From contig CAAGSD010000125.1 in assembly GCA_900772845.1 (NCBI GenBank), positions 1-23,841 on the forward strand: a stretch of DNA of 23,841 nt. The letters are read 5' to 3'. The translations under genes were made by a program, and so were the position numbers. The notes below the pieces were generated by a model, which did no database searches, was not told the DNA's origin, and saw nothing but the letters and a program-made list of their open reading frames with translations. Below are positions 1 through 7,281 of the stretch, piece after piece (position 1 is the first letter of the stretch; every line of letters begins with the position of its first letter). This DNA is from Lachnospiraceae bacterium (GTDB taxonomy: Bacteria; Bacillota; Clostridia; Lachnospirales; Lachnospiraceae).

Positions 1-134
1 CCCACATGAGCTTGCTCATAGGTGGGTGAAAGACCTTAGGACCCGCCCCGATATGAGCATAAAAGTGGGATGATAATCCCACGATATGCGAATATTGGGT
101 GGGATTGTGGGAGTGCGTAGCACGGAGCAATCCC
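1..134. repeat. Structured non-coding stretch with three inverted repeats
   Basis: This stretch precedes (on the plus strand) the stop of the first minus-strand gene and holds no convincing gene. Three hairpins are visible. The first is CCCAC-ATGAGC (1-11) with GCTCAT (14-19) and GTGGG (22-26), so the stem may start outside the window. The second is GTGGGAT (65-71) with ATCCCAC (76-82), a perfect 7-bp stem with a GATA loop. The third is GGGATTG (101-107) with CAATCCC (128-134), enclosing GTGC/GCAC (113-116, 120-123). ATGAGC occurs twice (6-11 and 53-58). No hairpin is followed by a clear T run on the minus strand, so a plain terminator is not obvious. It could be a palindromic intergenic repeat (MITE-like) or the structured 3' UTR of the 152-2683 transcript. 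Confidence 0.45.
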
Positions 135-151
135 CCTACATCATAAGTTAT

Positions 152-2683
152 TTAATTCTCTGTTTTCATATACGTGATGAAATGATTGCCGTTCTCCTCG
201 AACCATGTGGTGGCATCATTCATTCCCTTTTTATACAGCCTTCCGGTGGAAGGTTCCATGATAACCACATTAAATTCATTAAATCCGGTCACCAATACCG
301 CCTCGCCGTTGTCTAAGATCGCCAACACCGGAATATCCTGATTCACATAGTACAACACTGCATCCAGACTGCATCCGCTCAGATCCATCACCTGTACGCC
401 CGTCATATTTTCCGACAGAATTTCGATAGCTGTCTTACCCTGCGCCAGATCATACTCCGTATTACGGGTGATTCCGGCATGTCTGAGAATATTGTCCAGG
501 CATACGGTCAGGCTGTTTTTCTGCTCTGTGACGTTTTCTTCCTTGATGGCCATGATCTGGTTGCGGCTGACACGGCTGCCCTTCAACCATACGACAATGC
601 CTCGGTCATTGGTGACGATACCGGAAGTATCATAGGCTTCCTTCACCGCTTTTCCCGGTGCACTGTAGATACCCTGCACTCCGTAAGCACTGTATACATA
701 ATATCTCGCTACCTCACTGACGGCATCCAGCTCCAGCTCTCTCCCACCCTCAAATACGACCTCCTTGGGATTCAACACCTTGATAGTCTTCGTATCGATC
801 GTAGATTTCGTCTGGATCTGCACATAGCGCTCATAAATATCAATATCTGCGGTCACGACCTTATTCTGTCCCGGCTCTTCTTCCACATTGTTCATGATCT
901 GGTCATCCAGAATCTCCTGATAACTACCGTTCTCCGAACGCTGTATTCTGGACAGAGTGATCTGATTTCCCTCAATGGTACATCCTACGACATAGATACC
1001 ATCCTGTCCATATTCCTTCAGATTCACTCCGGAGGAATTGCTGATGCAAACTTTATACATGGGGTAAAATACCTGTCCCGAATTCTCCGTCCGGATATCA
1101 CTCTCTCTGGCCACGCCATAGATGATATCCTCTCCCATGAATCCCAGTGGCCGGATTGCTTCTCCTTCCGCCGCCCGGATCACTGTCTGCTCTCCGGTGT
1201 TCAGATTCCGCACATTCAACTGGTTACTGTGATTGATGTCGTCCCCTTCCTGCCATACGATGATCTCATGATTCTCCGATACCTGAAGGCTGTCATCCTG
1301 TCTGATACTTACCAGCTGCTCTGCAGTACGGTTCTCCAGATCCACATCATAGACGCTGTTTTCCAGGAAAAAGTACAAATGCTGCTGCCTGTTCCGGTAC
1401 AGCAGCTGCTCCATTTCCTCCTTCAGTACGGCATAGCTCTTGGAATATGGAATATAGGCCTCTTCCTCAATGGTATTCAATGAATTATCATAACTGATGA
1501 TCTGGATACCTGTCTCTCCTTCATGTCTTCCCCGGTTCATGTATCCATATACGGCAAATTTCACATTGCCGCCCTCGTCCACATCCAGGATCTTGATCCC
1601 GTGATAGTCATACAAAGTACGCCGGTCTGCATTGTCCTTGTCATAGAAGGAAAAGATCACCGTCAATCCGTTGGTGGCCGCATTGTAACTGAGCAGCTGT
1701 CCCATATCGGAAAATACGACCGTATTGCCATCGGCACTTTCCATCATATCCACATTTTCATCCGTGATTCCAAGCAGGATCTTGTCATTGGCATACATAC
1801 GCCCGGTATCCGGAATCTGTGTCATAGTGCGTTCATAATCCAACAGATACATTCTCTCCGAAGTATATCTGACTCTGAAATATTCTTCTACATTATAATA
1901 TACTTTGTTTTTTTCCTCGCCGGTAGACACCACAAAATCCATCAATAAAGATGCCACATTGCCGTTGACCTGTACCAGTTGCAAAGAGGCTGCTCCCTCC
2001 TGGGCCGGCTCCAGACTGCCCCATGTGATCTGTTGGAAGTTACTGTGTATGTTTACCTTATGGAAAGTACCATTGTCCGTCAGCTTGGAATTGGGCTCCA
2101 GATACTTCGTCAGTTCTTTGGCTGCTTCCTTATCATATAATTTCCCGTGGAAATCCGTGGCAAATTCCAGAATTTCTGCGATATGTGTATCGTCATTCCA
2201 CAAAACAGTCGTATAATAATATACCTCCTGCTCTCCTTCCAGCTCCAGCACGAGAGTCAGGCTGTATTGCGTATTCGTATCGATCAGATCCTTTAATGCC
2301 AAAGTAACGGAAAAGCTTTTTCCGTCTGCCTTCCAGCCGGTGACTTCACTGTTCTCGATCAGACGGCTGCCGTCGATGCTGCGGACTTCCACGGAAATCC
2401 CCGTAACCTCTCTTCCAAAGGTATCCACGGTGAAATCCGCCTTTCTGCCCTCACCCAGTAAAGTAACGCTGTCCTTCTGGTAAGCCACATCCATCTCCAC
2501 AGTATTGCCATGCAGCTCATTGCAAGCCACGCCACCGCTCTCCATCGTGATCATAGGCAGAGTAGCCGGAGCCATCTCCATGGTCATATTGTTATGTCCC
2601 TGATTCATAATGCTGCCGATGATCAGTGCTGATGCAAAAAACACAACAACACATACGGCAATTCTGATGATCGTTTTCTTCAT
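152..2683 (-). CDS. Large secreted/anchored protein, propeller-like body with C39-like tail
   Basis: The protein has 843 residues and no function I can name. An N-terminal hydrophobic segment (about residues 5-26) after MKK is a signal anchor with no lipobox, so the rest is probably outside the membrane. Residues about 50-170 look like a beta-rich Ig-like region. Residues about 280-700 contain repeated beta-strand blocks of the kind seen in propeller proteins. The last ~118 residues (726-843) resemble peptidase family C39: Cys728 in VCLDNILRHAG sits where the catalytic Cys lies, and AVLVTGFNEFNVVIMEPSTG matches the second half. The usual His before the VVVTGY-like strand is absent (Glu794-Ala795 there), so it is probably a binding or structural domain. 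The start at ATG 2683 follows a purine-rich AAGAAAG. It lies 33 bp downstream of the methyltransferase gene, so the two are likely co-transcribed. Confidence 0.72.
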   Translation of the reverse strand: MKKTIIRIAVCVVVFFASALIIGSIMNQGHNNMTMEMAPATLPMITMESGGVACNELHGNTVEMDVAYQKDSVTLLGEGRKADFTVDTFGREVTGISVEVRSIDGSRLIENSEVTGWKADGKSFSVTLALKDLIDTNTQYSLTLVLELEGEQEVYYYTTVLWNDDTHIAEILEFATDFHGKLYDKEAAKELTKYLEPNSKLTDNGTFHKVNIHSNFQQITWGSLEPAQEGAASLQLVQVNGNVASLLMDFVVSTGEEKNKVYYNVEEYFRVRYTSERMYLLDYERTMTQIPDTGRMYANDKILLGITDENVDMMESADGNTVVFSDMGQLLSYNAATNGLTVIFSFYDKDNADRRTLYDYHGIKILDVDEGGNVKFAVYGYMNRGRHEGETGIQIISYDNSLNTIEEEAYIPYSKSYAVLKEEMEQLLYRNRQQHLYFFLENSVYDVDLENRTAEQLVSIRQDDSLQVSENHEIIVWQEGDDINHSNQLNVRNLNTGEQTVIRAAEGEAIRPLGFMGEDIIYGVARESDIRTENSGQVFYPMYKVCISNSSGVNLKEYGQDGIYVVGCTIEGNQITLSRIQRSENGSYQEILDDQIMNNVEEEPGQNKVVTADIDIYERYVQIQTKSTIDTKTIKVLNPKEVVFEGGRELELDAVSEVARYYVYSAYGVQGIYSAPGKAVKEAYDTSGIVTNDRGIVVWLKGSRVSRNQIMAIKEENVTEQKNSLTVCLDNILRHAGITRNTEYDLAQGKTAIEILSENMTGVQVMDLSGCSLDAVLYYVNQDIPVLAILDNGEAVLVTGFNEFNVVIMEPSTGRLYKKGMNDATTWFEENGNHFITYMKTEN

Positions 2684-2716
2684 GCTCTTTCTTACGGGTC
2701 ATTTCCCGCCTTCTAT

Positions 2717-3916
2717 CTATTTATTTTGCAACAGTTTTTCCAATGTCGGTGCTACATGCAATAGCTCCGTCACAGAACTGATATCATTCTTTTGGGATAT
2801 ACCGGAACCGCTTTTGGGACGCATGCCGTTCTTTTTCACCGCCCGTATCAGCAGATTCTTCGGTGTGTGCTCCATATCGATGAATTCCAGGATCTGTGTC
2901 TCATACCCCTGCTGTTCCAACAGGTTTGCTCTCAGTGCATCCGTCAGCAGTGCTGCCATGCGCTCTTTGATGATACCGTATTTCAGCACCGGTTTCAAAG
3001 AGTCACACTGAATCTGCCGGTTCAGTTCATGCTGACAGCAGGGAACCGCCAGAATAACTCTGGCTCCCCATTTTACGGCCTTGTCCAGTGCATAATCTGT
3101 AGCCAGGTCACAGGCATGCAGCGTCACCACCATATCGGCCACATCCGTGCCCTCGTAGGTGCTGATGTCTCCACGTTCGAACCTCAGTCTGTCATAGCCC
3201 AGTTTTTCCGCCAGTTCATTGCAATGCCGGATCACATCAGTCTTCAGATCCAGTCCGGTCACCTGAATATCTCTATGCTGCAATTCATGCAAATAGTAGT
3301 ACATGGCAAAGGTAAGATAGGATTTGCCGCAGCCGAAATCAATAATGCGGAGAGTACGGTCCTTCGGCAGTTCATCGATCACATCCTCGATAAATTCAAG
3401 ATACCGGTTGATCTGACGGAATTTATCGAATCTGGCTTTCGTCACCCGGCCGTCCGGGGTCTGCACGCCCAGTCCTACCAGGAAATCCACCGGCTTCCCT
3501 TCCTCTAAAATATAATGCTTGGTACGGTTGTGAGCCAGTGCCTGCAGTTCTTCCTGTTCGGAAGCTGCTGTTCCTTCCGTCTGCGGTACCTTGCCACTGT
3601 TTTTCACCTTCAGTGTCAGCCTTCCTTTTTTGCTGACCAGTGCGGTGGCCTGCAAGGTTTTCGCTGTGAATTCTCCCTGTCGGAACTGCTCCTGTAATGC
3701 GGTGCAGATCCGGTCTGTCAGCTGCTCTGCTGTAAAATTCTCATGAAACACCTGTGTTCCTCTGTAAGCAGTCTCCTGGAACAACAGCTCCTCACGGATC
3801 AGCACCGGGCGGATCTTCACTTTCTGGATCTGTTCCGGATGACGGCTGTTGCTCAGGATGATCTGTTGCAGATCTTTATTCAAAATTTTCTGTAAAAGTA
3901 TTTTCAGTTCTTCCAT
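2717..3916 (-). CDS. Class I SAM-dependent methyltransferase (Methyltransf_32-like)
   Basis: This is a 399-residue cytoplasmic protein. The N-terminal ~130 residues are a variable domain, followed by HNRTKHYIL (129-137) and a Rossmann methyltransferase domain. Motif I is DFGCGKSYL (193-201). The acidic residue at the end of strand 2 is in TGLDLK (220-225). The family-typical TLHACDLATDYAL lies at 265-277 and VPCCQHE at 291-297. Together these match the COG0500/Methyltransf_32 group, which includes eukaryotic relatives such as METTL25 and GSTCD. The substrate is not known. A nucleic acid target is plausible but not shown by the sequence. The ATG at 3916 has AGGA 6 nt upstream. A candidate promoter lies just upstream (3993-4021). 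The gene precedes the large anchored protein by 33 bp, but nothing links their functions. Confidence 0.85.
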   Translation of the reverse strand: MEELKILLQKILNKDLQQIILSNSRHPEQIQKVKIRPVLIREELLFQETAYRGTQVFHENFTAEQLTDRICTALQEQFRQGEFTAKTLQATALVSKKGRLTLKVKNSGKVPQTEGTAASEQEELQALAHNRTKHYILEEGKPVDFLVGLGVQTPDGRVTKARFDKFRQINRYLEFIEDVIDELPKDRTLRIIDFGCGKSYLTFAMYYYLHELQHRDIQVTGLDLKTDVIRHCNELAEKLGYDRLRFERGDISTYEGTDVADMVVTLHACDLATDYALDKAVKWGARVILAVPCCQHELNRQIQCDSLKPVLKYGIIKERMAALLTDALRANLLEQQGYETQILEFIDMEHTPKNLLIRAVKKNGMRPKSGSGISQKNDISSVTELLHVAPTLEKLLQNK

Positions 3917-3992
3917 ATTTTATCCTGTTTTAACTATTCATCTCCCTATCCATGAGCCTTCTCTGGGAGGGAATTCTAATGTCACTATTCAT

Positions 3993-4021
3993 ATTTTAAT
4001 AACTTTCTCTGGTTTGCACAA
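3993..4021 (-). promoter_or_regulatory. Candidate sigma-A promoter for the methyltransferase gene
   Basis: Read on the minus strand, TTGTGC (4016-4021) is followed after 17 nt by TAAAAT (3993-3998). The -10 matches consensus at 5 of 6 positions and the -35 only at its TTG. It is the best match in the 105-bp gap upstream of the methyltransferase gene. Transcription would start near 3986, leaving a leader of about 70 nt. The -35 match is weak, so read-through from the preceding gene is the alternative. Confidence 0.35.
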
Positions 4022-4345
4022 CTATAAAATTATAAAAGCACCCCGTCGTCCGCCGTGTCTCCTTTTGTAGATCTCATTGCACACCAACACATGGATCAGC
4101 TCCTTTGATACTTTTTCCGCTTCCTGTTCCAGGATCGTGCTGATCGTATCCGCTATCCGGAACAGACTCAGGCGGTCCGGATATTCATCATAGATCATGC
4201 TTCCTTCATAGTCGTATTTGTCCAATATTTCCGCAATTCTGCGCTGACAGCGTCTGACCTCTCCGGGATAGGTCTGCTGCAGATATTCCAGATCATTTAA
4301 GATCTCGTTTTCATCCATTCTTCCCGGATAGCCCGGAAGTGTCAT
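4022..4345 (-). CDS. Small conserved-looking protein of unknown function
   Basis: I do not recognise a named family. The product is 107 residues from ATG 4345, or 98 from ATG 4318. It is soluble, rich in charged residues and mostly helical, with DENEILNDLEYLQQTYP near the start, YDYEGSMIYDEYPDRLSLFRI in the middle and a basic tail with IYKRRHGGRRG. I prefer 4345 because AAGG lies 9 nt upstream. At 4318 the only SD-like run (GGGAAG) ends 1 nt before the ATG, which is too close. A still longer start at 4366 has no better site. The gene lies just downstream of the atpC terminator and has a candidate extended -10 promoter of its own, so it is probably not an ATP synthase component despite its position. 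Confidence 0.7.
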   Translation of the reverse strand: MTLPGYPGRMDENEILNDLEYLQQTYPGEVRRCQRRIAEILDKYDYEGSMIYDEYPDRLSLFRIADTISTILEQEAEKVSKELIHVLVCNEIYKRRHGGRRGAFIIL

Positions 4346-4387
4346 AAAAAAAGGCCTTGATACCATACTTTTTGTGCCTCATGCTTT

Positions 4388-4416
4388 TTTATAGCATATG
4401 CATTTATTTCCTTTAA
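4388..4416 (-). promoter_or_regulatory. Candidate extended -10 promoter after the atp terminator
   Basis: On the minus strand TGC-TATAAA (TATAAA at 4388-4393, TGC just upstream) forms an extended -10. A weak -35, TTAAAG (4411-4416), lies 17 nt away. It sits directly downstream of the atpC terminator and upstream of the small unknown gene, which fits a new transcript starting near 4381. Confidence 0.4.
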
Positions 4417-4420
4417 AGTG

Positions 4421-4455
4421 AAAAAAGAGGTGCTGCGAAGCTTATCGCAGCACCT
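4421..4455 (-). terminator. Intrinsic terminator of the atp operon
   Basis: A perfect 11-bp stem, AGGTGCTGCGA (4428-4438) with TCGCAGCACCT (4445-4455), encloses a 6-nt loop. On the minus strand it is followed by TCTTTTTTC (poly-A at 4421-4426 on the plus strand). The right arm lies inside the end of atpC and the loop contains the TAA stop (4442-4444), so the last codons double as terminator stem. Confidence 0.9.
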
Positions 4456-4843
4456 GAATTCTTGCCATTGCTCTCTGCAATGCCGTCTCTGCCCTTGCAA
4501 TATCCGTCTCCGGCGTCTTGCTGCGCAGTCTTTCTTCCGCACGGTGCAATGCTGCTTCCGCACGGTTTTCATCGATCTCATTCGGCCATTCGATGATCTC
4601 TGCCAGAATGGTAATTCCTTCGGGAAGGATCTCGGCAAATCCGGAATGTAATGCTGCTTCCTTCTCTCCGTCCTTCTCCGTGATATGCAGGATACCCGGC
4701 TTCACGATCACCGTCAGGGGAATGTGGCCCGGAAGGACACCGATCTGTCCTTCCGTGGTATTGAATTCTACCATATCCACAGTTCCCTCATAGAATACTC
4801 TTTCCGGGGTTATGATACGAAGTGTGAATTCTTTATCTGCCAT
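4442..4843 (-). CDS. atpC: F1Fo ATP synthase epsilon subunit
   Basis: This is the 133-residue epsilon subunit of the F1 central stalk, which links gamma to the c ring and can inhibit ATP hydrolysis. The N-terminal beta-sandwich (about 1-85) carries EFTLRIITPERVFYEG and the family motif GQIGVLPGHIPL (33-44). The C-terminal helical hairpin (about 88-133) has the alternating Ala/Arg/Glu pattern RAEAALHRAEERLR. Length is normal. The ATG at 4843 has GGGGAG 7 nt upstream. It is the last gene of the operon, 20 bp after atpD, and its end overlaps the terminator stem. Confidence 0.97.
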   Translation of the reverse strand: MADKEFTLRIITPERVFYEGTVDMVEFNTTEGQIGVLPGHIPLTVIVKPGILHITEKDGEKEAALHSGFAEILPEGITILAEIIEWPNEIDENRAEAALHRAEERLRSKTPETDIARAETALQRAMARIQVLR

Positions 4844-4863
4844 ATCTGTACTCCCCTCTCATG

Positions 4864-6258
4864 CTATGCATGAACCTTTGCCAGTACATCATCAATGCTT
4901 CCGGCATTCAGGAAGTAGCTCTCCGGAATATCATCATGCTTGCCATCCAGGATCTCACGGAATCCGCGGATGGTCTCGCTGATCGGTACGTATTTTCCTT
5001 CCAGGCCGGTGAACTGTCCTGCCACGAAGAAAGGCTGGGATAGGAATCTCTGGATCTTACGGGCACGGGATACGACCAGCTTGTCTTCCTCGGACAGCTC
5101 GTCCATACCGAGGATAGCGATAATATCCTGTAATTCCTTATATCTCTGCAGGATCTCCTGTACACCGCGGGCGGTCTCATAATGTTCCTTACCTACGATT
5201 CTGGGATCCAGGATACGGGATGTGGACTCCAGAGGATCTACTGCGGGATAGATTCCCAGTTCTACGATAGAACGGGACAGAACCGTGGTGGCATCCAGAT
5301 GTGCGAATGTGGTCGCAGGTGCCGGGTCTGTCAGGTCATCCGCAGGCACATAGACTGCCTGTACGGAAGTAATGGATCCGTTCTTGGTGGATGTGATACG
5401 CTCCTGCAGCGCACCCATCTCTGTCTGTAAGGTAGGCTGGTATCCTACTGCGGAAGGCATACGGCCTAACAGTGCGGATACCTCACTTCCTGCCTGGGTG
5501 AAACGGAAAATGTTGTCGATGAACAACAGCACATCCTTACCGCCCTTGTCACGGAAATACTCTGCCATGGTCAGTCCGGTCAGACCGACTCTCATTCTCG
5601 CTCCGGGGGGCTCATTCATCTGTCCGAATACCATGGTGGTCTTGTCCAGTACGCCAGACTCCTGCATCTCGTGATACAGGTCGTTACCCTCACGGGTACG
5701 CTCACCTACACCGGTGAATACGGAATATCCGCCGTGCTCGGTAGCGATATTACGGATCAGTTCCTGGATCAGTACGGTCTTACCTACTCCGGCACCGCCG
5801 AACAGACCGATCTTACCACCCTTCTGATAAGGGCAGAGCAGGTCAACGACCTTAATACCGGTCTCCAGCAGCTCTGTGTCAGTAGACTGCTCTGCGAAGC
5901 TCGGTGCAGCACGGTGGATAGGCTCATAGGATACGCCTTCCGGTACCGGCTTGTTATCAATCGGCTGACCCAGTACATTAAATATTCTGCCCAGGGTATT
6001 TTCTCCTACCGGTACGGAAATCGGGGCTCCGGTGGCGATTGCCTCCATTCCTCTTACCAGTCCGTCGGTAGTACCCATGGCGATACATCTGACAGTATCA
6101 TCACCCAAATGTTGGGAGACTTCTACTACCAGTTCTCCTCCATCTCTGGTAGGGATGCGGATCGCGTCATTGATCTCGGGAAGTTTGCCCTCATCGAAGC
6201 GTACATCCAGTACGGCACCGATGACCTGGGTGATCCTTCCTTTATTCTCTCCTGCCAT
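4864..6258 (-). CDS. atpD: F1Fo ATP synthase beta subunit (catalytic)
   Basis: This is the catalytic beta subunit, which makes ATP from ADP and phosphate in the F1 head on the cytoplasmic side. The P-loop GGAGVGKT lies at about 154-161. GERTREG carries the catalytic Glu. LLFIDNIFR is the Walker B strand, and DELSEED near the C terminus is the lever that touches gamma. I start it at ATG 6258 (464 residues, MAGENKGRITQVIG) because AGAGG lies 5 nt upstream. A GTG 7 codons earlier at 6279 is also in frame but sits just before that site and is less likely. It lies between atpG and atpC. A long hairpin sits in the 123-bp gap upstream. Confidence 0.98.
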   Translation of the reverse strand: MAGENKGRITQVIGAVLDVRFDEGKLPEINDAIRIPTRDGGELVVEVSQHLGDDTVRCIAMGTTDGLVRGMEAIATGAPISVPVGENTLGRIFNVLGQPIDNKPVPEGVSYEPIHRAAPSFAEQSTDTELLETGIKVVDLLCPYQKGGKIGLFGGAGVGKTVLIQELIRNIATEHGGYSVFTGVGERTREGNDLYHEMQESGVLDKTTMVFGQMNEPPGARMRVGLTGLTMAEYFRDKGGKDVLLFIDNIFRFTQAGSEVSALLGRMPSAVGYQPTLQTEMGALQERITSTKNGSITSVQAVYVPADDLTDPAPATTFAHLDATTVLSRSIVELGIYPAVDPLESTSRILDPRIVGKEHYETARGVQEILQRYKELQDIIAILGMDELSEEDKLVVSRARKIQRFLSQPFFVAGQFTGLEGKYVPISETIRGFREILDGKHDDIPESYFLNAGSIDDVLAKVHA

Positions 6259-6273
6259 TTCTACCTCTTTCCT

Positions 6274-6352
6274 GCCCACTGATGGGCATCTTGTTTACCT
6301 TATTGTACTCCAATAACAGGATTTGCATATTCCGTGGAATAAAGCAAATCCT
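6274..6352 (-). promoter_or_regulatory. Intercistronic hairpins between atpG and atpD
   Basis: The 123-bp gap holds an interrupted long hairpin: AGGATTTGC (6318-6326) with GCAAATCCT (6344-6352), and inside it TATTC/GAATA around a CGTG loop. A shorter hairpin, GCCCA (6274-6278) with TGGGC (6283-6287), lies just upstream of the atpD ribosome binding site. Neither has a T run downstream on the minus strand. They are therefore more likely RNA stability or processing elements that separate atpD-atpC expression from the upstream genes than terminators. That role is inferred. Confidence 0.5.
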
Positions 6353-6381
6353 ACATGTGCACAATCACAAAATAAAAATCG

Positions 6382-7242
6382 TCATAGCGCCTCTGCGCCT
6401 GCAATGATCTCTGTAAGCTCCTGGGTAATGCTTCCCTGTCTTGCACGGTTGTACTTCAGTGACAGATCACTGATCATATCCTCCGCATTGCTGGTGGCAT
6501 TATCCATGGCCTGCATACGGGCACCGTTCTCACTGGCTGCCGCTTCCATCAGCGCACCATAGATCAGACTTGATATATATTTCGGTATGATCATATCCAG
6601 CGCTTCCACATCTTCCGGCTCGAAATTCATCAGCGCGTCCGCACCCTCTGTGGATGCACCCGCTTCTGCATCATATTCCACAGGCAGAAGCTTCAACAGC
6701 TTCGGCTCATGGCTCACCGTGTTCTTGAAGTGTGTATATGCCAGATAGATCTCGCCGATCTCTCCGGCTGCAAATGATGTCAGCAGTTTGTTCGACAGAA
6801 GCATTGCTTCGGCATATGCGGGCTCTTCGATGACTTCCGGATAGGACTCCTTCACGGTATATCCTTTTCTCTCCAGGATCTCCCGACCCTTATTACCGAT
6901 GGCATAGACCACAATGTTCTCTGCCTTCCAGTCTTCCTGTCCGGTGATCAGTTTGGTCACATTGGAGTTGTAACCGCCTGCCAGACCTCGATTGGAGGTG
7001 ATGACAATGACCGCCTTTTTCGGGGAAGCCCCCGGAACGAGATATTTGTGTTCCAGATGGCCTACCCTGGACAGGATATTATTTACGGTATCATACATAC
7101 AGTCAAAATACGTCTGAGAACGTTCTGCACCTGCTCTGGCTCTCTGAAGCTTTACTGTAGATACCAGCTTCATGGCCTTGGTGATCTGCTGTGTGCCCTG
7201 AATGCTGGTCTTACGGCGCTTGATATCACGCATTGATGCCAT
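6382..7242 (-). CDS. atpG: F1Fo ATP synthase gamma subunit
   Basis: This is the 286-residue gamma subunit, the rotating shaft inside the alpha3beta3 head. The N-terminal helix MASMRDIKRRKTSIQGTQQI, followed by TKAMKLVSTVKLQRA, is the family hallmark. The C-terminal helix (about 235-280) carries ARMQAMDNATSNAEDMI followed by LKYNRARQGSITQELTEI, the conserved tail that enters the head. The Rossmann-like middle contains VIVITSNRGLAGGYN. The ATG at 7242 has AGAGG 5 nt upstream. It lies 39 bp after atpA, and a strong GC hairpin occupies that gap. Confidence 0.97.
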   Translation of the reverse strand: MASMRDIKRRKTSIQGTQQITKAMKLVSTVKLQRARAGAERSQTYFDCMYDTVNNILSRVGHLEHKYLVPGASPKKAVIVITSNRGLAGGYNSNVTKLITGQEDWKAENIVVYAIGNKGREILERKGYTVKESYPEVIEEPAYAEAMLLSNKLLTSFAAGEIGEIYLAYTHFKNTVSHEPKLLKLLPVEYDAEAGASTEGADALMNFEPEDVEALDMIIPKYISSLIYGALMEAAASENGARMQAMDNATSNAEDMISDLSLKYNRARQGSITQELTEIIAGAEAL

Positions 7243-7258
7243 AGTTACCTCTCATTCT

Positions 7259-7273
7259 GCCGCAGCTTGCGGC
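7259..7273 (-). promoter_or_regulatory. Intercistronic GC hairpin between atpA and atpG
   Basis: A perfect 6-bp stem, GCCGCA (7259-7264) with TGCGGC (7268-7273) and a 3-nt loop, fills the short gap between the atpA stop and the atpG ribosome binding site. No T run follows, so it is not a terminator. A role in translation tuning or transcript stability is inferred. Confidence 0.5.
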
Positions 7274-7281
7274 CGACACAC

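Noticed and set aside
479..1483. 334-residue plus-strand frame opposite the large anchored protein
   Set aside because: It lies wholly antisense to a gene with a credible signal anchor and domain pattern. Its translation is rich in His, Ile and Leu with no motif, as expected of a shadow frame.
2792..3508. 238-residue plus-strand frame opposite the methyltransferase
   Set aside because: All methyltransferase motifs are on the minus strand; this frame has no start site or motif.
6259..6279. GTG start for atpD seven codons upstream
   Set aside because: The extension would contain the AGAGG ribosome binding site of the ATG at 6258 and does not match the usual N terminus of beta subunits.
6318..6352. 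Terminator between atpG and atpD
   Set aside because: The stem is long, but no T run follows on the transcribed strand and atpD has no obvious promoter in the gap, so it was kept as an intercistronic element.
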